Notes: generated from the sequence alone by a model not told the origin. A stretch of DNA of 64,000 nt from Acanthochlamys bracteata (GCA_019914995.1 CM034136.1:2619270-2683269); one strand, 5' to 3'; positions 34,800 to 47,033 are shown, counted from the stretch's first letter. Translations and numbers: made by a program.

Positions 34800-36981
34800 T
34801 GTGCATAATGTGCACATAACCCACCCGATACATATATATCACGTATGTTAAAGCAGGTTAAGGAAACATAGTGAGGTGGAGTGCTAGTACTTTATAGTGA
34901 ACAAAATAGTTAGTTTCTAGTTTGAATTTTATTTTCTTCAAGACTAGCAGAGTGCTCTCAGGCTAGAAATTGTGGAGGCTTTAGTTTGTGCAAAGATTGG
35001 TTACATGAAGAAAACGTGTTTATTTAATTTTTATAAAATTATTATAACAATAAATTATATACTAATTATTTTTTATTGTAGAACTAAAAAATAATTATTT
35101 GATGAACTTGTCAAGAGCGCAATGAATGTAAACATCTCACTAAATACTAAAACTCATCCTCCAACCGACGAAATTGACACCATTAAGCCATAAGGTTAGA
35201 TGTTTCAAAGTGCCTCCCATGAACTTTTTATCTATCTTAGCCAATCTACTGTGATGCTATTTGTGTTTTCTTCTTTTTGTTTTCTCTTTTACTAGTTTGT
35301 CTATTTGCTTTACGTGACACTAATTGTGTTTTTACACTCTTTCAGTATATCTAGATATTAGCAATCGTAAGTCATACTATTTATGTGACAAAAATGAATG
35401 TAAATTATTTTTTCATACTCAACATAGTAAGTCATGCTTGAAAAATTACGCAATGGTGTAAAATAACTTGACTAACCAGTTGAGAGTACAAGGTGAAGAA
35501 AACACAATTAGTTGAGAGTAGTGTGTTTGTGAAAGATTTAGTTTTGTGAAATATCCAACTAAACTCAATATGGTAAGTCATGCTTTGAATAGAAGGAGAA
35601 GAGCATTAGGATCTTCTTAATTCTTTCTAGTTTGTTTCCTTCTCATGTCCTTGCCTTATTATAGTTCTAGCACAATGATATTAGTTTTGTTGACCATCCA
35701 ATATAGTTGTCTGTTCCCATGACTGACACTTCCCTTCATGGGCATTTGTAATGTTTCATAATGAGGTTGGAAATTTAGGAGGATTAATGAAGTGCAACTC
35801 CATATATCAAACTAGTTGGAATATGAGCAATATGTTATTGTTCTAAGTGGATGCTAAGAAAATTTATGTACAAAGACTAACATATTACTTGGTCTCTAGT
35901 GGATTCTAACTTCATTTATTTACACTTGCATATAATGTATTCTAAATGCTAAGAAGATTTACTTGGTCTCTAGTGGATGCTAAGAAAATTTTATTTGTAG
36001 TTAATAATCAATGACTAGAGTATACTAATCGATATATGTTGTGCATTTTTTGCAATGATTTCATGTACTCATGTTTTCTGTAATTGCATTGTAAAATGCA
36101 TCTACTATTTGGTAGAATGCCTTATTTGAAAAGAGAACGATTCTGATAGAAAGAAAGAGGTGGCAACAATCACCAAGAAGACAGAGGAAGGGAAGAACGT
36201 GTATTCCGTAGAAGTACTGGTGAGCAGTGAATGGAGTGAAGGGCAATATGATTATTGTAACATTTACAAGGTTTGTTAAAAACTTAGAACTTGGAATGTA
36301 GCATATGCATATGATTACTAGTTCTTTTTATTTTGTTGGGAACTTGAATGCAACATATGCATAAAGTTTATATGTTTTGTGTAGCATCAAGGTCATGCTT
36401 GTGAAGCAATATATCAACCATTTGTTTTCAGATAATTTTTACATATAATATTATTTTTTGGTAATGTAATTCTTGCAAGAATATACATGTATTATTGCTA
36501 GCTGTCTATTAGATATCTATTAATATCAAAAGTTAAATTGTCATGTACATGCACTAGATGGATGAATAAATATCAGCAAAAACTTCTTTCGTACGTTAAA
36601 TCATCTGTGCACTTCACAAAAGAGTTGAATGTTTATATACAAGTTCTCTATTATGCATTATGCTCTAGTTATTAAAAAAAATGCTATGAAATTGTAAGAG
36701 GTATCTATTCTAATTGTAAGAAGAATGAAATAAACTTGATCTCCTCAATGAAATAAACTATTCTAGAAATTAAAAACATATTCACGAATTGAATTCAGTA
36801 TATCTTTCAAAGTTATGTGGTTATATTCTACTTTCACTACTCGCAATTAACTTTTTATATATTTTAACAAATCTTTTTTTAAATATGAATAGAGAAAAAT
36901 AAAAATAAAAAATAAAAAATTAATAATTAAACCAATTATTAAAATAAATTAAAATTAATAATTTTTATCTATATAAAAAAA

Positions 36982-37015
<34 letters not shown>

Positions 37016-37333
37016 TTAAATAAATTTAATTTAATTATTAAATTGATCAATTCAAAATCGCTCGAGTAATATCCAAAACCGATTGAGTAATATATCTTGC
37101 CGCAGCTAATTTAAGTGAGTTGAGATGACTGTAAGAAGCTGCCAATCGTCTAACACCTCTCCTCGATATCTCTGGACTTCTGATTCATTCAATTCAATTG
37201 AAAAATTAGTGAGCTCTAATTTTCTCTATTCATTGATGATCTTGTTAGGGATCTCTGATTTTTCCAATCCTATTACTTCAGAATTAGAAAACAGTCGTTA
37301 CGACTTGAAACCTGATTCTGTAATAAACATAAA
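34800..37333. other. Right-arm AT-rich sequence: non-coding DNA and 5' flank of the gene
   Basis: Mirror of 24495-27030. A (TA)n microsatellite lies at about 36982-37009. 37090-37333 would be the promoter and leader of the plus-strand NDUFAF4-like gene. Nothing else is recognised apart from the short coding-like stretch at 36130-36276. Confidence 0.5.
36130..36276 (+). other. Unidentified coding-like fragment
   Basis: An open stretch reading DRKKEVATITKKTEEGKNVY and then SVEVLVSSEWSEGQ before a stop at 36276. The composition looks protein-like, but no start codon or family is recognised. The left-arm counterpart (about 25560-25700) carries indels. It may be a captured exon fragment or chance. 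Confidence 0.22.
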
Positions 37334-40300
37334 ATGGGACAAGCTCTCCGGCGAGTTTCCCGGAGCTCTACCCCTCCGCCACCACCGATGGCGAAACGGG
37401 GTCCGCAGACAGTGACTGCGCAGACAGAATCTGGCAGGCGTCCGGGAAATATCTCTTCCGTCGGACAGGATCGACTCAACATCTCTGACTCAGGTAAGTG
37501 ATTTAGTTAGCATGTTCTACACCTTTGCATTGTGAAGTTGCTCCACTCTAAATAACAGCTATTTGGAGTGTGATTCTGTTCCCCACTCTTTTGTAGCATG
37601 AATGACATGTGGATATTGTCCACCAGGCTGCTGAATGTTATTTTCTTGAGTTGAATTTAGCATTACTTTCCCCTGCAAGCTAATTACGGTTTGTGGTAAT
37701 TGCTTTTGTAAACTAGTCCATATTTCAAATTTTGTTTACACTTTTAGCTTTTATGACAGTTCTAGATGATGCTTCAAGGATAAAAGATGATCGTAATGTC
37801 CTTGAAGAACAAGATCCACAATACAATGTCATGCTTAACAAAATGGTCGGAAGAATTACGTCAAAGCCTGGTGGGAAACTTGAAATGGGAGAGGTAAGGT
37901 GCAGCATCTTGGGCCCTGCTTTTAATTTCTTAATAGTTTTGTTTCCCGTCGCTGGAAAGATTGTAATTTATTTCTTAATAGCTTCAGATAGCTCCATCTG
38001 TTACAGGAATTTCACTTTGTCTGAAGCTGAACGTGGCAACAACAATATGATGTAATGGGTCTGCTTTCTCTATATCAAAAGATCGGACTGGATAGTTTAC
38101 AGACTTGATTTAGAATTTTCTGTGTTTAAGGTTTTCCTGAATAGTGGAAAAAATGTGCTAGCTTGACCCCGCTGTGGTTCATTAGAAACTCGTTTTTGCA
38201 TATTGTAAGAACCACACACCTTTGACTGATTTGGGTATTAGTAAAATGAGTATTGGTCCATTTGTTTAAAAGTGAAACAGCAGACACTTCTATATCACTT
38301 CTGTAGGAACTGAAAAAAACTAGAGAGACCTTAAATTACTTTTAATTGTAGGATAACATGACAGTACCAAATTATATTATAAGTGACAAAATAGATGTAT
38401 TGTGGTGTCATGTATGTCACAAGAAGCTGTCTAAATTTTTTGAAGCGCCAATCTGAGAGCTACCTCAAGAGACTGCCTCAAAGGATTTTTGAGTTCTGTA
38501 CTAGTGGATACGTGCCCCATTACATCCTTTTACCGGCATGTACATACTATAGCGATATATTTCTAAGCATATAAAAAGTGTTTTTTTTAGAATAAAGCAT
38601 ATAAAAGTGTTTGACAAGTCAATTTCTATACTGATGAATCTCCAAGGCATTCCCTGATGATGTGACTCAAATAAAGGATTTAAAGTCAGGATTTATTGTC
38701 TGGCAACAAAAGTTAGGTTGTCAAAACTGTTGGAATACTTTGAGGTTTTTGGTATTTGTAACGTAATCTGCCTTACCTCTTTGCTTGAATAGCAAGTCTG
38801 ACAGATTTGTTGGTTTATAGATGGAGAGAACTCTATATTTTTAAGTGCATAATACAAAGTTTTTGTCAGTTGGGTTTAAAATATGTAAAATAGAATGAGA
38901 ATGCATCCTGTCAAAGCAGCAGATCTCTTAAATAAGGGTTTATATCTGGCATTCCTTTCTGTGTGGACGTGTGTTTTCAAATTGATTTGCTTTGATGTAT
39001 GCCTTGACTATGCTTGTATGTGCGATAGTGCTCATTTATTGAGGATCTCGCTGCCACTATTGTAACTTCGTCCTCTAACTTCTAACTTCAATATATTTCT
39101 TTCAGCTAGTATATCTTCATTCTTGACTTTGAGTTTGGAGGTGTACTTCTTTGTAGCTCTCTGATGTACACTAATGTCTAAGTTCTTAGAGGATGACCTT
39201 ACAGATTTGTCCATGATAATTCGGAGCTTCAATGTTTTGCGTACTGGTTGCATGCTGGCATCTGATGTAGTTAGAAATACCAGCTCACATTTGTAATCAT
39301 CATGTTTACCTTCCTGTGAACTCAAGTTTGTGTTTGAATTGGAAGTATATCCAAATGCTTATATGTTGTCATTTTAGAACAGGGAATGCCAAGGCAGTAC
39401 TTGTAGCTAATCGATGGTTTCAATCATGTAGCTTTTGGGTTCCATATTGTAGGTACTTTTTGCGCAGTTAGGAATTTCCTAATTACTCTTTCTCATAATT
39501 TCAATGTTTGTTGAAGATCTTTCATCTATCATTTGAACAAGTCAATGCTCGATCAAAGAGCAAGGTAGCTTCTTGATCGAGGAAACATATTTCCGGTGAT
39601 CTTCCATACTCATATAATAGCACTGATATCCACATTTCATCTATGCTAATACTGCAAAAAAGTTGTTATTGCCATGATCAATTTTATGACTTTTGCTACA
39701 TGCTCTACAAGCCAACAGCAGTCATTATACAAGAGTTTTGCATTTTATTGTGATGAGTTCGTGCTTATGATAATCAAGTTTTTAGTGAGTGCCTGATGCC
39801 TAACTTAACTGATCTTTCTTACATATGAAAGAGTTATTTCCAATTTGAATTGTGGATTAGAGCTTTTGGGTAGATTCCCACTAGCCTGATATACAATAAA
39901 CAAACTGATACTTCAAAATTCTGCAGTGACACAGTGTTCTTAGAGGGAAATTAAACTTTCAATAGGCATTTGTGAGAAGGTATAGAAAATAGACATGACA
40001 AATTCAATAAAAAAAAAAAACATATGTCAAACTCTGTGATTCACTGATTTGCATAAAAATGAAAGGACATAGTCTAATTAGAAGTTGAACGTCATATGTG
40101 CAAATTTATATCTGATGATTGTTGGATCATTAACCTATTATGCAAGTTGTAGAGCATAATGTACCCTGCCTTTCCAAGTGTCACGTGGTTGTTAGATTGG
40201 GAGAATATATGGACAACAGGTGTAATTATCTAGACTCGGAATTTGTCTCTAACATGTGTTCTATATCTAACAATAGGGCTTCAATAATGTAGAGTTAGCA

Positions 40301-41004
40301 TTGGCATGGTTTTGGATTGTTAGAGAATTCCCTTTTTATGCATGAATTAATTAATGTTCAAAGTCATTTTCATAGTTTGTTGTGGTTCAGTTGCTAATGA
40401 CAATTGGTTGCATATATAACCTCATTGCGAATATTGCATTGAAAGTGGGGCACATGAAGCTTGATACAGTTAGTCCATAGTAATAACTTATGTTGTTGCA
40501 TTTCTAAGTATGATGTATCTTGTTAATTTACCCATACAGTTCTATGTATTCTCCAGCTTACCGTTGAGATTATGATTTATGATTGAGGTAATAAACAACT
40601 AATTTTAGCATGGTAGAAGAATGCTGACTTAACGTTATTCCCATCAACCTGTTTGGATAGGAAAATGTTTGTTGTTGGCTTTGCCTCTTTTACATCTTTT
40701 GAAAATAATATCGCCAATCTTCCAGGCTTTTGTTGTGGAGAGCTACAACAGACCCTTGCCAAAAGTTAGGAGCTCTACAGATCCTGCTGGACATGAAAGG
40801 AAGCCACTGCCACCTGGAACTCTAACTGCTGTTCAGCTGCAGCAAATTATTCTTCTACACCAAGGTAAGTCAAATGAGTACCAAGGGCCAATGGATGTTG
40901 GAGAAATTGCTAAAAGATTTGGAATTGATTCTGCTCAAGTAAAGAGAATCATTCAGTTCGTAGCATTGCCTCCAGAAGGTCAAAAGACAAATGATCAACA
41001 ATGA
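37334..41004 (+). CDS. NDUFAF4-like complex I assembly factor, right-arm copy
   Basis: Three exons: 37334-37493, 37760-37893 and 40726-41004, with GT-AG borders and matching phases, giving 190 residues. It starts MGQALRRVSRSS, a possible N-myristoylation context, followed by a proline run. The middle exon reads VLDDASRIKDD...PQYNVMLNKMVGRI. The last reads AFVVESYNRPLPKVRSS, then TLTAVQLQQIILLHQ and DVGEIAKRFGIDSAQVKRII. The MG start, length and C-terminal helical block resemble NDUFAF4, a mitochondrial complex I assembly factor of about 175 residues; this identification is from memory. Intron 2 is 2.8 kb. At the C-terminus one extra A relative to the left copy gives KTNDQQ in place of RQMINNEIC; which is ancestral is unclear. 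The frame is open, so this copy could work. Confidence 0.68.
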
Positions 41005-42888
41005 AATATGTTGAAGATGTACAAGCCTTTTGCAAACTGCGACGTGTACCTGTTTGAATAATAAGGTATTAAGAAGAAGAAATTGTAAAGGAAATGACAT
41101 TAGTGAAGGGGGAAGGAAAGAATAGCCATTTATCCTCACCTTATTTAGATATATTAGTAAAAGAAAGGGTAAAATCTTAACCTATTTGTTTAAGGGATTA
41201 AGTCAGTGACCAAAGAAAATAAAATTCTGACAAAAAAAAAAATAAATATCCTTTCTTTTTCATTGAGTCAATTTATATTAAATATAAAAAATTGAACAAA
41301 GCAAGAAAGTCTGATCGTATAGTTTTATTGATTATATAGCAATTGAAATAATTAAGACTAAAGTATATATGAATTATAATTAATTGTAAGAAAATGTAAT
41401 AGGTAATTGTATCACAATCATATCTGGCAGAAGATAAATAAAAGCCGAAGTATTTTGAAATACTTAAGTTTAAATAGTATTTTAATACTTCATGTTCTGA
41501 ACATATAAAAAGTGAACAAAAAGAGCTCCAAACCTAAAAGAAACATAACGTAACACTGATCAACAGCTAACCGTACTACTAGCAATGTTACTAACAAACA
41601 ATATCAACATCCATCAGGCATGACAACAACAGTAGAAGCTACTTACAAAAATTATAATTACAGTTCAATAGTAGCTACTTACAAAATTGAATAGCGCCAT
41701 TTTCTAGGTATTCTTTGGAGATTGAATAATTATTCTTATGGTTTGATCCAAATTAAGAAATTTGAAAAACAACTCAAAATTAAAAAAAATAATATTTAGA
41801 ACAATCTGATCAGAACATTCACACCAAAATATATCCTACAGTTGTATACAGAAATTTCTTGAATCCCTATCAACATGTAGAAGGCACTGAAAGTAGCAAT
41901 AAACTACAACGCTCAGAAACAAAATACCAATAAGCTACTTACATACATATGTATGAATATATATACATATGGTAGAGAATAGAGGCACTCCCCCTACTAT
42001 ACAATCACACATGTAGTCTTCCAATACAACCGCCTTATCAATTTAATATAGGACTATAATTCAATCAAACGATTGAGATGTAGAGGACTATAAAATACAT
42101 AGTAAATCGTAACTGTCTGATTACTTATATTGGGAGAGTACGTTAGTCCTAAAGGCACAACCGTCACTATCCGTTGTGCCGTTGTGCCTCACACCTAGCC
42201 GTTAAATTCAGCATCCAACGGATCGTGCAAGCGGTCGATTTGGGCGCAAGCATATCTCATTCAAGCGCATGGGGGGCTAGTCGGTCTTTCTCTCATGCGC
42301 CATTTTGCGTGTCCGGCCCTTCGTGGAGCAAATGCGTTGCGCTTCAAGATCATTTCAACTTTTGTCCCACTATGAGCAAATATGTCTCTTTTATGCACAT
42401 AAATTGTATGATTTGGGACACATTCGAAACTCGCAATATTTTTCGCAAAAACGCGCGCGTCGCAAAGACTACTCCAAAGTAGTTCCTCTTCTTGGGCACT
42501 TATTCATTCACTTTAGATCTCCTTCCGTGGCTGACTCATTTCAGCTATGGATCAAGAGTACGCAACAATAGGCATTCACTTTTCTTTTAAGAAGTTGTCA
42601 AATTGACTCCCACTCAAATTCTTCTTAAGTATTAATACCTGCCGCCAATGTCAAATAAATAGTCAATGTCATGGTCGACTAATGGCAGCGATTTAATAAT
42701 GTCGACAGTTCAGACATGACTTAACACGTCCTAGTAGATATGTTGCTATTGAGGTCGATACCATGATTCTACATCAACTTACAACTCATTGTTTTATTAC
42801 TTCGATTTCATAGGTCGACATCAATATACTCCGATGACCTTTAGTTCTATTCTCAAGTTGACAAATATGACTTGTATGTCAAAAAGTT
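41005..42888. other. Outer part of right arm, no supported gene
   Basis: Mirror of 18945-20814: downstream sequence of the NDUFAF4-like gene, AT-rich sequence, the GC-richer block with open frames at 42174-42571 (same unrecognised wording as the left arm), then GGTCGAC-type repeats. Confidence 0.5.
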
Positions 42889-43150
42889 GGATGTCAACAT
42901 CATGACGACGATTTCACATTGTCAACCGTTGAGACATTAATTAATACATCCAACTAGATATGTGGCCCTTGAGGTCGCTATGTGGTCTCAACAACATCAA
43001 TAGAACAGGTCGACATTAATTTAATTTGAATTATTTTATTACTTCAATTTCATTAGGTCGATAACCTCATTTACTTTATTCCTTTGATTTCATTAGGTCG
43101 ACACCAATATGCGTGGATCTTACCTCAGGTCAACAAATCTGACTTTTATG
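42640..43150. repeat. About 250-bp tandem repeat spanning the right arm end
   Basis: Unit 1 (about 42640-42889) and unit 2 (about 42890-43150) share, in order, a GTCAA..GTTGAGACAT/GTTCAGACAT block, AACTAGATATGT/AGTAGATATGT, TTGAGGTCG, TTATTACTTC(A/G)ATTTCAT, AGGTCGACA and TGACTT(T/G)TATGTCAAAA. Unit 1 is inside the palindrome arm, unit 2 outside it. Confidence 0.7.
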
Positions 43151-44260
43151 TCAAAACTTAGGTCAAACTATAATGGACTCTTTACTTATATTTCTTTTAG
43201 TTGTATTATTAATTTAGAATATTTTGTGTTCGTTGAAGTATGCCAGTTATATGACAATATAATTGGTTCCTAATTTTGTTGTAGAATCAATAGAGCCAGT
43301 GATATAAAATATCGAAATCAATTCTTCTATTCTAACTGTAGACGTAATAGAAGATAAGAATGATGAGAAATCACCGTATGTGTTAGTGACTTTTATGTCA
43401 AAGATTAGGTCAAAATATATTGAACCCTTTACTTATTTTTCTTTTAGTTGTATACTTAATTTAGAATATATTGTGTTCGTGTAAGTATGCTCGTAATATG
43501 ACAATATAATTGGTTCCCAATTGTGTTGTAGAATCAATAGAGCCGCTGATATAGGATACCGAAATCAATTTTTCTATTCTAACTATAGACGTAATAGAAG
43601 ATAAGGGTTACGATAAATCACTATATGTGTTAGATGAGAAATCACTATATGTGTTAGTGACTTTTGATAGTCTCGAAGCTGCAAAGCAGCTTTATATAGA
43701 CTATACAAAAGCACCGGGCTTCAGTGTTATCATTTGAAGTACGAAAAAGAGACAATTTACACATCTTGACGAGGTAATTGCTGCTACAACGACTTGTGAG
43801 TGTTTTAAGAATTACAAAATACACGAAATAAAGAACAATAGCCGTTGCGTCTAAGAAAATAAAAAAATAGATAATTGTACGATTAAATACGAATGTGTTG
43901 AATCAATGAGAGTGAAATGCGAAGCTTATCATGGAGAATGTTAAGTTTTGGAAAAGACCGTATTCATTGCGTAATAAGTCTGGCAAAAAGGATCACATGT
44001 CTAGTAGTAGGCAAATGCCTGCCACATAAAAATGCTAATAGATTTATTTCAAGATGAAAGCATATTCATGTATAAAGTTATTGATGTACTTGTTGGATCG
44101 CAAGCTGACTTTGATCATAGAAATTACTGAAACTATTTGGGTCCCATAAAAAGGTATAAGAAATCAATGGCCTGTGATGATACCGCATCTCTGAATTGGT
44201 TTAAGAAAAAGAGCATAAAAGATATTGTATTCCAATGATCGCTTTTAAAGTAGATATTGT
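43151..44260 (+). pseudogene. Decayed FAR1/MULE transposase copy beside the right arm
   Basis: A leader duplicated in tandem (about 43150-43397 and 43398-43665, each carrying GTAGAATCAATAGAGCC and AATTTAGAATAT) precedes a frame reading PYVLVTFDSLEAAKQLYIDY, then GFSVII, then CGAR-like FAR1-domain remnants. The part at 44075-44225 matches the block after the FAR1 domain of the central transposase (FDHRN..NYLG, KRYKKS, DTASLNWFKKKSIKD). Stops are frequent, and the catalytic and SWIM parts are missing. Same family as the 30-kb gene but much older. Confidence 0.75.
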
Positions 44261-44960
44261 ATTTTTCCAGCACTGGAGAGAGACCTCATACCAAAAAATT
44301 CAAGCCATCTCTCTAATTTAAAATTCTTTTTCGAGTTGAAGATATTAATCTCAATTCTCTAATAAGTAGCTCTATAGCGATCCAATGCCCATTCTTAAGG
44401 TTGGAAATAAGACGACTCTTATTGTGTCTACCCATAGTTTGGCAGTGTCATCCCGAAATGGATAGCATCTTGATGGTATAGCCATGAGACCTAGGCCACA
44501 TAAGGAGTTGGTCAAATCTTTTCTTTCCTCGTTTGGGTATTTGCTCCCCTACATGTCTTCCAAAATCGTCTTGTAGAGATTACTACAAAAAGCACTTAAA
44601 CGTAAAATTGTTAAAATTGCTGCAAAAGCATTTTAAGTTTAAAAATTTGTATATCAATTTATGAATTTTATAAATAATGAGTCAATGACCAAGCACTCAC
44701 TATCAGACGCTCCTAGTTTAAATAATTCTTTTCACAATCAATACAAAGCCTCAAACAGGTGCTACAACATAAGTTTATGATACATCTCAAATCATCTAAA
44801 TAATAGCTACATTTTTCAATTACAATCTAGTAATTCTCCAGCTTCTTATAGAATAGTTTAAGTTGAGAGTATTAACTTATGGCATTCCACTCTTCAATAG
44901 TCAAACCATATCATCGCTAATTGAGGATGAAAAGTAAAGAAAACTTGTAAAAGTCTTGGT
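44261..44960. other. Unassigned sequence
   Basis: No feature recognised. 44280-44580 has a repeat-like, coding-like texture without readable motifs. 44640-44900 is AT-rich. Confidence 0.4.
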
Positions 44961-44964
44961 TGGA

Positions 44965-45090
44965 TTACATGCAGCATGCGAATCCTTGAACAGGATAGAG
45001 AGCATCGATCTTGAGTTGGCCACCGAGCTCCAATGCCAGACCAAGTAGACAACTTGTGAGCCCGCTGAAGTTTGCACCAAGCACAACTAA
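44965..45090 (-). other. Unidentified coding-like fragment (minus strand)
   Basis: The minus strand reads LVVLGANFSGLTSCLLGLAL and then ELGGQLKIDALYPVQGFACC before a TAA. The glycine-rich, regular wording looks like a real protein segment, but I cannot name the family. It has no start codon and lies next to an LTR, so it is probably a stranded exon fragment. Confidence 0.3.
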
Positions 45091-45109
45091 CGTCGCGTGC
45101 TGAGTGTCA

Positions 45110-45613
45110 AGGTACGGTTGATTTGGCATTTTTTCTCGTCCCTTTCTATGGGTCTTTAGTGTGAAAGTCTAGTGTAGTTTAGAATACTCTAAACATGCGA
45201 GATATTTTGCTTGAGATAATGCCTCATATATAATAAATAAGTTTAGAGTAAGATACAATATTTTAGATGCTTAGGATATTTAGAAGATGGAGAACTTTTA
45301 TAAAAACTTTCTAAACAAGTATTCTCCACCTTCCTATGGGAGTAATCTCCAACGTCTATTGAGAAACAAAATGATGCAAATAGAAGAGCAAGACCCTCAT
45401 TTGTAAATCAACAAATCAAAATACTCAAAGCTTGCAAGTGCTAATAAAGAATTCTTTCCAAATTCTAATCAAATGCGCTTCTTATTTCCCTTCTTTCAAT
45501 CAAATTATACAAATTTTCTTAGCTTTTTTTATAGTTGTATGTGCCTAAAAACTGATTTAGCCGGTAGACATGTGACTAAGTATCGCACAAATTAAGATAA
45601 AAATCAATCAGCA
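45110..45613 (+). repeat. Solo-like LTR of the gag-protease family
   Basis: About 504 bp resembling the LTRs at 6724 and 8919: start AGGTACGGTTG, ACTCTAAAC motifs, a middle with GGAGAACTTTTATAAAAAC, CATTTGTAAATCAACAA, CTTGCAAGTGCTAATAAAGAATTCTTTCC, and the end with TGTGACTAAGTATCGCACA. No internal region is seen on either side. A clear target-site duplication was not found. Confidence 0.6.
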
Positions 45614-47033
45614 GACATCTCCGAAAATTCGCCTCCAAAGGCGAAAACCTATCCGAGAAGTTTTCTTCCTCCTCCTGTTAGCCACCGGCCCTTGAAGAGC
45701 TCCTGATGAATTTTCGGTTCTGAAATCTTCTCCTTCTCCGCACGACCTGGTCATCGATTGATATGGTGGAAAGCAGTTCAGCAGCACCACCACTACACCA
45801 GAGAGAGCTATCATTATCTGATTTTGGTTATTCAGAATATCCGAAGGGTTGGTCCGTCATTTATTGGTAAAACATTGGCATCCTTAGTATCGTGCCGAAA
45901 TACTCTTATGATCTCGCTATCTCATTCAGTGACTCACTAGTACATTAATTATGTGTTCCCGGATTGAACTAAATTTATTATGATAAACTGTAGTCTGTTT
46001 TATTGATTTAAGTAAAACGTTGAGTGAGATATCGGGTAGGACTATATATATACTACTTATTATCAATGTCCTACCTTTGCTGTTCTAACTTGTTTTATCG
46101 TGCGAACAATGTACTACTTTTCTATGACTACGGTGAGATGTTGAGTTGGATTTCTGATGGGACTTATAGTATTAATGGTGAATTTAGAAAAACAAAATTG
46201 TACCAATTCTACACTTTGCCTAATCCATAGTTATTCAAATATGGTAGAAAAATATACTAATGGACACCTTTTTGGAAATCTGTAGTTCATCTTGGTCACA
46301 CATCTGGAGACGGTTTAGTACAAAAAATAAATTTATATTAACGCTCGTATTGCCGTTTGGATTGAGTTAAGAACGACGTATCCATGCTTGAACAATAGGA
46401 TGTACAAAAATAAAACACTAATATCCATCTTGATTACCAATGCAGATGTTATGCTAAAGTTTGTCAAAAAAAAAAAAATTTCTGAGAATTTCATGCTATA
46501 CAAATTTTTGGAAAGCAAAATTAAAAACTGAAAATGGAAGCAGCAGCTTGTTAAACATTCTCAAAGCAGCAGCTGACTATAACCGGAAGGTGTACGACTT
46601 CTCACGGATTTATGCGACCGACGGGTCAAGGACATTGGCAGATCTCATATGGAGGCTAAAATTGACGTTATCGTCCTCCCTTCAATTCAATGCCATTAAG
46701 CTTCTTAACAAATCACATGCCTTTTATAGAATAATCGACAGATTAGTTACACGTCCAAGGAGATGTATAATCTCCAACCAGGAAAAGATGCCCTTTTATA
46801 CTACGATCATCTCATCCGTAAGCGCAAATGTGGTTTCTTCGTTTCATTTCATGTTAATAATCTCACTATCCTACAATCTGTACACATTTCTCTTAAAGGC
46901 ATGGGAAGAAAAGAATACAAAATAAAAAATAAAATAAAAGAACCTAAAATAAAAGCAACAGAAACAGAAAAGGGTACACCGGATGACTCCTGCAGTGCGA
47001 TCAATCTAAAGATCGTTGTACAGATTCAGATCT
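45614..47033. other. Region between the LTR and the LD gene
   Basis: 45763-45870 opens with ATG and reads MVESSSAAPPLHQRELSLSD then FGYSEYPKGWSV before a stop, preceded by a CT-rich leader-like stretch; it looks like a stranded first exon of an unidentified gene. 46530-46700 (plus) reads DYNRKVYDFSRIYATDGSRT, also coding-like and unidentified. Roughly 46800-47033 should hold the 3' UTR of LD on the minus strand. Confidence 0.4.

Larger units (their letters stand above)
32375..42889 (-). repeat. Right arm of giant inverted repeat
   Basis: Reverse complement of 18941-29420. The outer end reads ...GACTTGTATGTCAAAAAGTTG and is the mirror of the left end at the CAAC shared with the copia LTR. Beyond 42889 the sequence continues into related tandem units that the left side lacks, so on this side the arm ends inside a repeat array and not at a transposon terminus. 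Confidence 0.93.

Noticed and set aside
18941-42889. Palindrome as a simple full-length MULE with 10.5-kb terminal repeats
   Set aside because: Not excluded, but no terminal motif or target duplication is visible, and the right end lies inside a tandem repeat that continues outward.
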